Assembly (NCBI GenBank): GCA_964624585.1
Contig: CAZUXE010000034.1
Span: 1 to 18,403 of the forward strand
Direction: 5' to 3'
From: CAZUXE01 sp964624585
Lineage (GTDB): Bacteria; Hydrothermota; Tepidihabitantia; B3-TA06
Length of the DNA stretch: 18,403 nt
The notes under the pieces: generated by a model
Databases searched by the model: none
Seen by the model: the letters and a program-made list of their open reading frames with translations, nothing else
Told to the model about the DNA's origin: nothing
Part shown: positions 6,357 through 14,875 of the stretch, piece after piece
Numbering within the stretch: position 1 is the first letter of the stretch
How the letters are laid out: each line of letters starts with the position of its first letter
Program-made: the position numbers and the translations under genes

Positions 6357-7052
6357 TTAGTTCTTTTGCCACACTCGTTTTAATCGTGCTGTAATCGACC
6401 CAAGGGTCATCATGGTTTTTATTAAAGCGGGATAGCGATTATTGTCATTAGTCATATAAAATAATAATTTACCTCTTGAGCCAAAACTGCCTTTTCCTGT
6501 TACTTCAGGAACCAATTTAGTGCAAGAAAACAAGCCTGTAGGCGATGCCTGCGAACGTACCGCAACTTCCTGAGCCCCTTTTACTATAGAGGTTTCTGTT
6601 TTTCTATCAGCATGGATTGTAATTTTGCGTTCTTCGTTTACGCCTAAGGGATTAAGGCGAAAATAATAATAGATAGACACCAAATCCAGAGTTCCGGGAA
6701 TCAAGGGGTAGGATGTTCCATCTTCATACAATATTCTGCTACTATTCCAGTCGTAGCGTACTCTGACAACTGTATCGTAGTTTGACTCGTGTATTCTTTT
6801 TTCAAAATACAGTAGCTTGAAGGAGTCTTTTGCAACATAGGAATACAGAGTATCGTGAAGCCTGTAAAGCCAAGAAAGGCTTTGCTTAGTATAGAGAACA
6901 GAACGAAAACGGTAGGCGTCTTGACCTTTATATTGGGTTTCAAGTAGCGATAATTTCATTTCGCCTGCATGTATTGGTCCCAACCAAACTTCGTAAGTCA
7001 GCATTTCTTGCCGCGGGAGTGCTGACAGGAAAAACAATAACAATAGCTTCAT
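6357..7052 (-). CDS. DUF3108-family exported protein
   Basis: A 231-residue protein with a short signal peptide (MKLLLLFFLSAL) and a mostly beta-strand body. The order LTYEVWLGPIHAGEMKL, YRFRSVLYTK, YSYVAKDSFKLLYFEKRIHES, GTLDLVSIYYYFR and a late GKLLFYMTNDNNRYPALIK matches DUF3108 proteins, which have a lipocalin-like beta-barrel and unproven function in the periplasm or outer membrane. It is the first gene of the manC-SPOR-rdgB operon, which fits an envelope role. The start is supported by the signal peptide and by GGGAG five bases upstream. Confidence 0.82.
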   Translation of the reverse strand: MKLLLLFFLSALPRQEMLTYEVWLGPIHAGEMKLSLLETQYKGQDAYRFRSVLYTKQSLSWLYRLHDTLYSYVAKDSFKLLYFEKRIHESNYDTVVRVRYDWNSSRILYEDGTSYPLIPGTLDLVSIYYYFRLNPLGVNEERKITIHADRKTETSIVKGAQEVAVRSQASPTGLFSCTKLVPEVTGKGSFGSRGKLLFYMTNDNNRYPALIKTMMTLGSITARLKRVWQKN

Positions 7053-7062
7053 TTCAACTCCC

Positions 7063-7090
7063 AGTTTAGGTAGAAATACCGGCTTGTCAA
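7063..7090 (-). promoter_or_regulatory. Possible promoter of the DUF3108-manC operon
   Basis: On the minus strand TTGACA (7090-7085) and TAAACT (7068-7063) are 16 bases apart. The expected transcript start is only about four bases before the ATG at 7052, which would leave the GGGAG site (7062-7058) untranscribed. The two signals therefore conflict, and the promoter may lie further upstream. Confidence 0.3.
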
Positions 7091-7133
7091 CGATTTATTC
7101 CCCATCACCAGAGAATACAACGTCGTTATTGAT

Positions 7134-7173
7134 AACCTTTAGCTAATAATCTATGCTACAAACCGTAAAGGTT
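7134..7173. repeat. Perfect 8-bp inverted repeat in the intergenic region
   Basis: AACCTTTA (7134-7141) and TAAAGGTT (7166-7173) are exact reverse complements with a 24-base spacer, in the 213-base stretch between the lipoprotein gene and the DUF3108 operon. It may be an operator or a weak transcription end; nothing decides between these. The rest of the intergenic region holds no gene that I can see. Confidence 0.5.
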
Positions 7174-7265
7174 GGAGTTTTTGCTAACAATACTTATCAA
7201 TACCTTCCTACTGCTACCGAGAGAGAAAAATAATATGTTTCAAAATAGCCAAGCTGGAAGAAAAT

Positions 7266-8252
7266 CTACTTAAACTTAGCTTTGAATACAGTATCCCGTC
7301 CATTGTAGAACCACAAAAGACGATCCCTTATTTCATACCAGATACTTGTTTGGTCGCTAATGTAGTTATACTGACTGTAGGTTCCTATACCTTTTAACCG
7401 ACTTACTCGTATATCATCACGATAAGATGGTAATTCATCGTTTGAAGTTAAACCTAAAGAAGGCGTAGTAGAATAAAATATATCAAGGGTAGAATCAGAG
7501 CTGTATGAGATTGAGAAACAGACTAATGAATAACATTCTTTATATTCATCTGGAATTAATTTTACAGTATAGTCTTCTAAGTATATCATCAGGTAAGAGT
7601 CGAATACAATCTTATTACCTATAATTCTTGCGAAATTTGTTACATCAAATCCTTTTGGCGTTCGAAACCAATTTCTTGGATAACCTCTTGGAAAGGCTTT
7701 CGGTTTGCCTTTTGTTTGCATCTTAAAACAAAGAGTATCATCTTTCCAAAATGAATCGGTTACTACTAGAATAAATGTATCACAATACTTCCAAGTAGCA
7801 GGTGGGTATATATTTGCATCATCCCCATCCGCACTTCTTTCATAGCACCATTCGTAGTCCAGACCGAACGGGAAGTAGGTTGTATTGAGATTAAGTGGGG
7901 AAAAGAAACTTGTTACGTTTGACCAAAGACCCCAACCTGTATTTTTATTATATGCAGATATACGCCAATAATACGTGGAGTCACGTTTAAGTTTATTGGA
8001 ACTTAATAACTGAAAAGTATCTTCAATAGTAGCTGAAGAAAAAACGAAATCACGGAAATCACTATGCTTAGATATCTCTATGGCATAAAGCTTTGCATCG
8101 GCAACAGGATGCCATGTAAAAACAAGTGATGTGTCTCTGATACTACAGCTGTTGCCAAGTGGAAGTATCGGAGTTGGTGGTTGCTGTTCGGATGTACATG
8201 CTATTGCCAAACATATTACCAGTAATCCGAATAGTTTGCTATTATTTAGCAT
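7266..8252 (-). CDS. Predicted lipoprotein with an N-terminal fibronectin-III-like domain
   Basis: A 328-residue protein. A hydrophobic signal segment ends at LAIAC (Cys19), with Ala rather than the usual Leu at -3. Residues about 25-118 look like an Fn3-type beta-sandwich: LVFTWHPVADAKLYAIEIS, then STYYWRISAYNKNTGWGLWS, the classic W...Y...W...W pattern of such domains. The remainder (120-328) is rich in aromatic and Asp residues, predicted all-beta, and I do not recognise it. It is transcribed alone from its own promoter (8307-8334), divergent from the barrel gene pair, with AAGGAGGA seven bases before the ATG. It is probably envelope-attached; the function is unknown. Confidence 0.72.
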   Translation of the reverse strand: MLNNSKLFGLLVICLAIACTSEQQPPTPILPLGNSCSIRDTSLVFTWHPVADAKLYAIEISKHSDFRDFVFSSATIEDTFQLLSSNKLKRDSTYYWRISAYNKNTGWGLWSNVTSFFSPLNLNTTYFPFGLDYEWCYERSADGDDANIYPPATWKYCDTFILVVTDSFWKDDTLCFKMQTKGKPKAFPRGYPRNWFRTPKGFDVTNFARIIGNKIVFDSYLMIYLEDYTVKLIPDEYKECYSLVCFSISYSSDSTLDIFYSTTPSLGLTSNDELPSYRDDIRVSRLKGIGTYSQYNYISDQTSIWYEIRDRLLWFYNGRDTVFKAKFK

Positions 8253-8306
8253 AAAAATCCTCCTTCAAACTTTGCAGGACACCCCCAACGAATGCCCTCA
8301 TAATTT

Positions 8307-8334
8307 ATAATATTGCATAATAAGTGTTTGTCAA
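8307..8334 (-). promoter_or_regulatory. Putative sigma70-type promoter of the Fn3-like lipoprotein gene
   Basis: Minus strand: TTGACA (8334-8329) and TATTAT (8312-8307), 16-base spacer. The predicted leader is about 48 bases and contains AAGGAGGA next to the start. It sits in the short divergent region shared with the plus-strand gene starting near 8353-8390; I could not find a matching plus-strand promoter. Confidence 0.5.
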
Positions 8335-8389
8335 GTGTTAAAAGAGGTTAGTATGGTTGACAAGAAGATGTTAAGACTTATTCTTAGCG

Positions 8390-9028
8390 GTGATTATTCT
8401 AACATGCGCACTCCTTAGTATAGTAGATACTATCAGTTTACCGCAACCGGCAACTGCCATAACTATTGCAGATAACTCTCAATTAGCGTTTATCAACTCA
8501 AGAGGAGACGAACTTTTTATCGCTGATACTACTAATAGTTGGCAAAATTTCTCGCTCGCAAAGCGTTTTATAAGCACAAGGCGTATTTTGCTGAGACACA
8601 ACCTACTGTACCTGCTTGAAAGCGGAAACCTGATTGTGTGTAACTTACGAACTGCTGAAACTTCTACAGTTGCTATTGATGTTGATGATGCAGTATTGAA
8701 TCAATATGGAGAAATATGGGTTATTTCAGATAACCGACAAAAAAAACTGTCCCCTCTTGGCAGGGAGCTTGGGAGTTCTCAACCACTTACCAATCAATAT
8801 AATTTATGGTATTACAAAGATAGTCTCCTGTTGAAACCGCCGAATTCCAAGCCGCCTATTCCTCCTTGGTTAGAAACCTTTTTCAAAATTAACTCTGATA
8901 ATTCTCAAGTAACCCGGCTGCAAAATTTAATTTTGCACTCCTCCCCTACAAGCTATGCTATTGATGATAATGTTATCTATATCTTGATAAACCCAAAGCA
9001 AGTTATATTGCTAAAGGATTCTCAATAG
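8390..9028 (+). CDS. Small exported beta-rich protein, possibly with a frameshifted signal peptide
   Basis: The uninterrupted frame begins at GTG 8390 and gives 212 residues starting VIILTCALLSIV: a hydrophobic segment with no basic N-terminus and no Shine-Dalgarno. One frame away, ATG 8353 with AGAGG six bases upstream encodes MVDKKMLRLIL, an ideal basic start that would continue into AVIILTCALLS if one base near 8386 were removed. The real gene may therefore start at 8353 and carry a single-base insertion, true or from sequencing. The body has repeated short strands (AITIADNSQLAFINSRGDELFIAD, LLYLLESGNLIVCN, GEIWVISDN) that suggest part of a beta-propeller. The Pro-rich stretch PPNSKPPIPPW follows. 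The family is not recognised. The stop overlaps the start of the barrel gene by one base. Confidence 0.65.
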   Translation: MIILTCALLSIVDTISLPQPATAITIADNSQLAFINSRGDELFIADTTNSWQNFSLAKRFISTRRILLRHNLLYLLESGNLIVCNLRTAETSTVAIDVDDAVLNQYGEIWVISDNRQKKLSPLGRELGSSQPLTNQYNLWYYKDSLLLKPPNSKPPIPPWLETFFKINSDNSQVTRLQNLILHSSPTSYAIDDNVIYILINPKQVILLKDSQ

Positions 9029-12000
9029 TGTTTATCGCTTTACTAATTCTCCAAAATTTGCCCTCCTCTGAACTCCTGATTTCGCAAAAAGAAACAATTA
9101 TACTTGAACCAAACAGAACTCACTACCTGCTTTCAGCCACGCCTGTAATTGGAACAGCTGAAATTGAAGGATGGAAATACGGCTGGCATGTTGAAGGAAA
9201 TGAGTTTATTGTGGACAGTATTCCCATAGACTCAAGTCAATTACGTATCAGGTACATGGTTCTTAACAAAGCTTTACCTTCTATTCAGATTCATGATGAA
9301 AAACAAAACTCCCGATTTTCACTAGGCGATAGCATAAATTACAGTAAAACACAAAGCGCAAACAATCAGCTTGATGTTACTGGCGCAAAAACCTTTACTG
9401 TGTCGATTTCAGAAAAAGGAAAAAGCAGTCTTGAGCAGGGATTAAGCATTGACGCATCAGGTAAACTAGGTGACGTAAATGTAAAGGCAAACCTAACAGA
9501 TGAACAGGGTTCGTTTATGCCTGAAGGAACCACTGAAAGAATTGATGAGTTTGACCGAATATCAATTAAGCTTTCAAAAAACACATGGACTCTTAATCTT
9601 GGAGATATTGATTTTTCTTATCCAATCTCAGGCTACGGTAAACTACAGAGACGTATACAAGGTGCGTACGGTGAACTAAACACAGGCTCTTTTAGAATTA
9701 GAACGGCAGCAGGGATAGATGGAACAAGACACGGAAACTTAACTTTAAAACTTAAGGATGGAAAACACGGCCCATATAAAATAGGCAATACTGCTTCTGG
9801 ACATCCATTGGTACCTGGAAGCGAAAAGATAAGGCTTGATAACAAACTCCTTAAAAGAGGATATGGAGAAGATTACGTAATAGACTACCAAAGCGGAGAG
9901 TTGACGCTAAATAATTCCCTCAGATTCGACGCTAATTCCAGAATTGAAGTGGATTACACCTATGCTGGAACAGATTACCGAACTAACAATCAACTTGCAG
10001 GACTTGGGTGGGGTCCGCTAGATATCTTTTTTTACAGAGAGGCTGATTCACCCAATCACCTATTTCACACATGGTCAAAAGAACAACAGGCTATTTTAGA
10101 TAGCATCTCCGGCTACAAAGCAAGCCTTCCCGGCGGAACACCGGTCGCAGATGGACAAGGAAGCTATATTTTAATAGACAATCACTACGTATGGGTAGGA
10201 CAAGGAGCCGGCAACTATCAAGTTAGTTTTCGCAGAGTTGCAGATAGCCTTGGCGACTACGTTCTTGACGCTGATTCAGGTTTCTTTAGATATATTGGTA
10301 ACAAATCTGGGAATTACCGTGCTGAAATTTTGACTACCTTACCGCATCGTGAAGAAACGGCAGGCCTCAGCTTTCTTAAGGAACAAGGCCCTTTCATAAT
10401 TACAGCAATAGCTATAGGTTCCCGTATAACGCCAAACATATATAATCCTTTAAGGCAACACTACGCCCACACGCATCAGCTTGGTTTGGGATTTACAAGG
10501 AAACACTTTAATATAAATGTATCACATCTATTTCAAACTGACAATTTATGGCTACCTGCAAACGACTCAAGTCAGTTTCTGGCAGAAAGATGGTTTCTTG
10601 ATTCTCTCAGTGGTAAACTAAACCAACAAGTTTTGCAGATAATTATAAAACCCCTTGATTCGCTTTTCGTAAAAATTGAGGGCGGACATTTATGGCTACA
10701 AGAAAACCGCTATCGAACAGCTTTATATAGCCGAGCGCCTTTTTTTGATTTAAGCTTCGACTATCTGCAAAAAAGACAACGCGGCAAGCTTGAGCTTCAT
10801 CCCGTTTTTGGAATATTTATTCCCAAGCTTGGATTTTCATTCAAAAATTATCCAAACGTCAAAACACGTAATTATGAGCCTATGCTAGGCTTATCTCTTT
10901 CCCCCTTCACTAAGTTAGTTATCTCTTCTACTGTCTCAAGACGAGTTGACCAAAAAAATAGCGGCCAATGGCAAGACTCTGTGTATTATGACAAACTGCT
11001 CACACACGCAAACTGGGATGGCGATAAGCTTCTTGCAAATGTAACAGCAGGAATTGAAAGATACGCTTTTCAAGAAGGAGGAAAAAACTGGCAGGCATTT
11101 TATGGAGATGCGTGTATAGATTACAGTCCGTCATCGCACTTTAAGATATCAGCACAAGCATCACAACAGTTAACTCAAGAAAAAACAAGCCTTGTCTATT
11201 ACTTACCTGTTAAACCCGGTACCGGCAATTACACCAGAGATCCTGAAACAGGAGAATACATTCCGGCAAAAGAAGGTTCAGGCGACTACAAAAAAGTAGT
11301 GGAGCATGGAGAAAGTGAGAATTTTATTAACGAACGTAACGCCAGCCTAAGCGGATACCTAAGCTTAAATAAATTGAATTTATGGACATCAACGTCCTAC
11401 CATACTAATGGAGCATTCCATTCCATTCTATCGTCTCTACGCATAACCATGCTCCCAGGCAATGCAGCATTGAGTATCATAGTTTATCCTAGCTACAAGA
11501 ACCAGATATATCCAAGATGGAATAAATCAATGGAACTCAAGCGTTCATGGGAAACAAGCGCGGAATTACGCTCTCAAATAATTACCGATTATACCCTTAG
11601 ACTTAAAGGAAACTATCACAATGAAGTTCAAAAACTCAATACAAACCCTTTGCGCTCTAAGCAGACTTGGGAAATAAAACTCGCGCCAATAATCAACACT
11701 TGGCTTCAGCTTGAACCTGAACTTGGTTTCGGTAACCTGCTTGCATATGAACCACGTTATTACCCCAATTTAGGAGGAATAAATATTACAGAAGTATGGA
11801 TAGGCTTGAATGCTCAAAAACGGTATAAAAAATGGCTTCTTAAAGCAGGTTTCAATATCAGTTCAAGACAATCAAAACTCGCTGCTGATAAAATTCCATA
11901 TCAAATAAAATTAGATAATCCAATAGGCATTCATCCCTCATGGAATATTGAAGCAGAACATTCTTTTGTGCTTGAAACTTTGAAAAGTAACACATTAAAT

Positions 12001-12087
12001 CTAAGGGTAAAGTATGAAGGGAATTACTATCCTGACAACAGAGGACTCACGAACAGGTTTCAGTTCTCCGCAGGCCTATACTTCTAG
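9028..12087 (+). CDS. Large outer-membrane beta-barrel protein with SprA-like motif
   Basis: A 1019-residue protein starting at GTG with a short hydrophobic segment (MFIALLILQNL). Residues 30-110 form a beta-rich N-terminal part. About 140-240 are alternating strands, including LNLGDIDFSYPISGYGKLQRRIQG. At 248-313, GPYKIG, then LVPGSEKIRLDNKLLKRG, GEDYVIDYQSGELTL and SRIEVDYTYAG resemble the repeat found in SprA and other large FCB outer-membrane proteins. Recurrent G-x-G-x-Y elements follow (GQGSY, GAGNY, GTGNY, GSGDY). The C-terminal half is amphipathic strands of barrel type, ending in Phe as BAM substrates usually do. It is less than half the size of true SprA, so a T9SS role is only a possibility. 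TAGTG overlap with the gene upstream implies coupled translation. Confidence 0.75.
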   Translation: MFIALLILQNLPSSELLISQKETIILEPNRTHYLLSATPVIGTAEIEGWKYGWHVEGNEFIVDSIPIDSSQLRIRYMVLNKALPSIQIHDEKQNSRFSLGDSINYSKTQSANNQLDVTGAKTFTVSISEKGKSSLEQGLSIDASGKLGDVNVKANLTDEQGSFMPEGTTERIDEFDRISIKLSKNTWTLNLGDIDFSYPISGYGKLQRRIQGAYGELNTGSFRIRTAAGIDGTRHGNLTLKLKDGKHGPYKIGNTASGHPLVPGSEKIRLDNKLLKRGYGEDYVIDYQSGELTLNNSLRFDANSRIEVDYTYAGTDYRTNNQLAGLGWGPLDIFFYREADSPNHLFHTWSKEQQAILDSISGYKASLPGGTPVADGQGSYILIDNHYVWVGQGAGNYQVSFRRVADSLGDYVLDADSGFFRYIGNKSGNYRAEILTTLPHREETAGLSFLKEQGPFIITAIAIGSRITPNIYNPLRQHYAHTHQLGLGFTRKHFNINVSHLFQTDNLWLPANDSSQFLAERWFLDSLSGKLNQQVLQIIIKPLDSLFVKIEGGHLWLQENRYRTALYSRAPFFDLSFDYLQKRQRGKLELHPVFGIFIPKLGFSFKNYPNVKTRNYEPMLGLSLSPFTKLVISSTVSRRVDQKNSGQWQDSVYYDKLLTHANWDGDKLLANVTAGIERYAFQEGGKNWQAFYGDACIDYSPSSHFKISAQASQQLTQEKTSLVYYLPVKPGTGNYTRDPETGEYIPAKEGSGDYKKVVEHGESENFINERNASLSGYLSLNKLNLWTSTSYHTNGAFHSILSSLRITMLPGNAALSIIVYPSYKNQIYPRWNKSMELKRSWETSAELRSQIITDYTLRLKGNYHNEVQKLNTNPLRSKQTWEIKLAPIINTWLQLEPELGFGNLLAYEPRYYPNLGGINITEVWIGLNAQKRYKKWLLKAGFNISSRQSKLAADKIPYQIKLDNPIGIHPSWNIEAEHSFVLETLKSNTLNLRVKYEGNYYPDNRGLTNRFQFSAGLYF

Positions 12088-12200
12088 CTAAGCGTATTTT
12101 CTGCTAAAAAGAATGCAGGCAAACGGATAATTACAAGTGGATTAGTAAATATTGGCAAGAGAATAAGATTCAAGTATCCATTAAGAATAGATATTCAATA

Positions 12201-12300
12201 NNNNNNNNNNNNNNNNNNNNNNNNNNNNNNNNNNNNNNNNNNNNNNNNNNNNNNNNNNNNNNNNNNNNNNNNNNNNNNNNNNNNNNNNNNNNNNNNNNNN
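12201..12300. other. Scaffold gap (100 N)
   Basis: A placeholder gap between convergent genes. Unlike the first gap, its flanks share only ATA, so an overlap is not indicated. The visible sequence on either side (12088-12200 and 12301-12349) holds no gene and no clear terminator. Confidence 0.95.
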
Positions 12301-12349
12301 ATAGCAGAAGATAACACAAAACAGCCCCAGTCCTTCTGGCCTCTAACCC

Positions 12350-13777
12350 TCACTTTAAGGAATCAGGCAATGTTAATTCCACTACCCCTGATTGCTTCAA
12401 ATTAACAAAAAGCCGATATTCACCCTTAAAATAGATATCCTGTACCTGCTCAGGGAGCTGTGCCGTTTTAATAAACTCTATCCATTTTTTATCTGAAAGC
12501 GTTAAAATTAAAACACTGTCCCCTCTAGCCAAGGCTCCATCAGGCCGTCCATCGCGATTAATATCGTGCAGAGAGTGGGTTAGGGGATGGGTAGAAGACT
12601 CTGTTACAACCCATGCTCCATAATCTTCCAAATATGAACGCACTAAATCTGCATCTTCACGGGTTTTGAAAAATCCTATGCGGAATTTAGTTAAATCACC
12701 TTCCACTGCCATATAATAAGGAAGCCCTTGCCTGGCCAACATCTCCATAAGCGCACCGAAACTGGAAATATCGGAGAATGCGCCAACCTGCAGTGAGTAG
12801 GCCTGTGTTTTAAGTGAATTCAGGGAATACACCATGTAGTGTTGAGTTTTTTGAGATATTCCTGGCAAAGCCAACTTGTCACCGCACACAAATAAAGGTT
12901 TGCCTAGAAAAGGATAAGCCGCGTTGGCTCCTGCACATGAAGCGTTAAAAGTATCCCGTGGAATAAGGTCAGGAAGACCAACGGTAATAAGATTATTGCC
13001 TGTAAGAACAGTAGCGAAATCCTCATTGTCAACAGCATAAAACTTACGTATCGCAGGTATTGAGAGTCTATTTATAATTGAGGAATTCACAGGATCTATT
13101 AAAAGAAGCTCACTAGAAGTTGAAACAAGGATTCTGCCTCTCCAGATAAGAAGATTACATACCTCTGCTCCCAGATTTAAGAAACTAGCCGAACCTGTTG
13201 AAGTATGAAAAAATCTAATACCTGCCGTATCTTTGTCAAACAAAACCGAACCTGCAAGAAGCGGATATTTAGGCTTCCAAGCAAGTTTTATATTCTTTGT
13301 AGCCTTATTATTAGGATTATAGGTAAAAGCTGTCAAGCCTGAAGATGGAATAAAGAAAAGATGACCCGATGGCAAATAAAACATATCTGAACACGACACG
13401 GGTAGACCATAGGTATAAAGGATACTCATTTTAGTCCCTGAACCCTGAATTACAGTAAGTTCCTTACCGCCAAGAAGATACAGGCGTTCCTTGGCTCCTA
13501 TTACCGCCTTTGTATAAGAGATATCGAGCCTGAACACGTTTGAGATACCTTCTTTAGTAGCATCTATTGCAAAAAGCGCCTTGGAAGTAAGAACATAGGG
13601 ACGCTGCCCCATAATAATAGAGTTTGGAATTCCGAACAAAGGAAGCTTAGCTATCCCCTGAGAAGATATTATCCTTAAATCCTGATCTTTAAGCAGATAT
13701 CCCTTATTACCCTGCTGAAGATACAGGCTTCCAAAAAGGATAGAGGTTAAGGAGAAAAACACTATCAGGGTTTTCAT
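12350..13777 (-). CDS. Exported beta-propeller-like protein with an embedded SPOR domain
   Basis: A 475-residue protein with a signal peptide (MKTLIVFFSLTSILFGS). Residues 20-310 are short repeated strands (for example YVLTSKALFAIDAT, RLYLLGGKELTVI, ILVSTSSELLLIDPV) with a propeller-like rhythm. A SPOR domain follows at 325-391 (YSLQVGAFSD, a helix with GALMEMLARQG, FRIGFFKTREDADLV, WVV). After it, DINRDGRPDGA (405-415) resembles the Ca-binding Asp loops of FG-GAP/VCBS repeats and leads back to strand-rich sequence. SPOR suggests peptidoglycan binding in the periplasm. Its ATG overlaps the ddl stop (ATGA, 13774-13777), so it is co-translated with a peptidoglycan precursor enzyme. The overall arrangement is one I do not recognise. 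Confidence 0.75.
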   Translation of the reverse strand: MKTLIVFFSLTSILFGSLYLQQGNKGYLLKDQDLRIISSQGIAKLPLFGIPNSIIMGQRPYVLTSKALFAIDATKEGISNVFRLDISYTKAVIGAKERLYLLGGKELTVIQGSGTKMSILYTYGLPVSCSDMFYLPSGHLFFIPSSGLTAFTYNPNNKATKNIKLAWKPKYPLLAGSVLFDKDTAGIRFFHTSTGSASFLNLGAEVCNLLIWRGRILVSTSSELLLIDPVNSSIINRLSIPAIRKFYAVDNEDFATVLTGNNLITVGLPDLIPRDTFNASCAGANAAYPFLGKPLFVCGDKLALPGISQKTQHYMVYSLNSLKTQAYSLQVGAFSDISSFGALMEMLARQGLPYYMAVEGDLTKFRIGFFKTREDADLVRSYLEDYGAWVVTESSTHPLTHSLHDINRDGRPDGALARGDSVLILTLSDKKWIEFIKTAQLPEQVQDIYFKGEYRLFVNLKQSGVVELTLPDSLK

Positions 13778-14724
13778 ATCCCAAGCCCCATAACGGCAAT
13801 TCTCACAATTAAGTCATCGTAGCTAATCCCTGCCTCTCGCGCTTCAGCTGGAAGGTCTGATAAATCGGTCAAGCCTGGTATAGTATTAACTTCAAGGAAA
13901 TAAGGTTGATTATTTTCATCAAGCATAAAATCTACCCTTCCAAAGTGACGCGCCCCAATTGCCTGAAATGCGCGTAAAGCAAGCTTTTGGGTCAACTGAG
14001 CTTGCTCTACAGGAATACGCGCCGGACATATAAATGAGGTAGCGCCTCTGGTATACTTCGCCTGATAGTCGTAAAATTCCTGAGTTTTCGGAACCAACTC
14101 AAGAAGTGGGAGAGCCTTATCGCCTAGAATTGCAGCTGTGCCAATCATGCCAGGTATAAACTCCTCAAACAAAATATCGCCAAACTGAAGGTGTATTTTC
14201 CGCCCTTCTTCCATAAGCGCCAGTTGTTCGTGAATAATCTTAACACCAACACTTGAACCTTCGTAACGAGGTTTAACCACCAGAGGAAAACCGAATTCCG
14301 AAGCCGCCTTCTTGGCAGGTTTGATGTAATCTTCACCTGCGTGGACTGGAATAAAGCGGGGTGTGGGAATATCATTGCGGGCAAATACCCATTTGGTTAC
14401 CCATTTATCCAAACCTATAGCCGAAGCTTCTATTTTTGAACCGGTATAGGCAATACCTGCAAGCTCACAAAACCCTTGTATAGAGCCGTCTTCTCCTGGC
14501 TTTCCGTGAAGTGTTATAAAAACCAAATCAGGTTTCTCTTTAAGAAGAGCGCTAAGCTTATCTGGAGACGCCAAATCAAAGCTTACAGCTTCAACTCCTT
14601 GCCTGCGTAAAGCTTCATAGACATTACGCCCTGAAAGTAGCGATATCTCCCGTTCCGACGACCAACCGCCAGATACAACAACTACCCGTCTGTCTTTAAG
14701 TTTCGCTAATAAATTCTTATCCAT
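13774..14724 (-). CDS. ddl: D-alanine--D-alanine ligase
   Basis: Joins two D-Ala using ATP to make the dipeptide for peptidoglycan precursors; cytoplasmic. At 316 residues it has the usual ATP-grasp length. Motifs: GGWSSEREISLLSG (19-32, with the N-terminal Glu24), HGKPGEDGSIQG (73-84), KPRYEGSSVGV (151-161), EEFIPG (187-192), FYDYQAKY (217-224, substrate Tyr), GRVDF (262-266, Arg and metal Asp) and FLEVNTIPGLTDLSDLP (276-292, metal Glu278 and Asn280). The final loop reads TDLSDLP where many Ddl have TxxSLxP. AGGAGG lies next to the ATG. A 26-residue open frame overlaps its start (14706-14786). SecA is encoded 151 bases upstream on the same strand. Confidence 0.96.
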   Translation of the reverse strand: MDKNLLAKLKDRRVVVVSGGWSSEREISLLSGRNVYEALRRQGVEAVSFDLASPDKLSALLKEKPDLVFITLHGKPGEDGSIQGFCELAGIAYTGSKIEASAIGLDKWVTKWVFARNDIPTPRFIPVHAGEDYIKPAKKAASEFGFPLVVKPRYEGSSVGVKIIHEQLALMEEGRKIHLQFGDILFEEFIPGMIGTAAILGDKALPLLELVPKTQEFYDYQAKYTRGATSFICPARIPVEQAQLTQKLALRAFQAIGARHFGRVDFMLDENNQPYFLEVNTIPGLTDLSDLPAEAREAGISYDDLIVRIAVMGLGI

Positions 14725-14875
14725 CTATCCTCCTGAAGCAAACGATAGTCTCCCTCAATTTTATACAAATACCAGGCTTTCTTCATAAATTATACTACCT
14801 GCATCACGTTCTATATTTGAGATGGTAAATATCGCACTGAACGCAAGCAAAGATAATACTCGTGAACCAAACTAC

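Noticed and set aside
9633..9845. Minus-strand open frame of 70 codons inside the barrel gene
   Set aside because: A shadow frame of a long coding region, without motif or start signal.
12321..12349. Terminator after the propeller-SPOR gene
   Set aside because: Only a four-pair CCAG/CTGG stem with a poor T-run; too weak to call.
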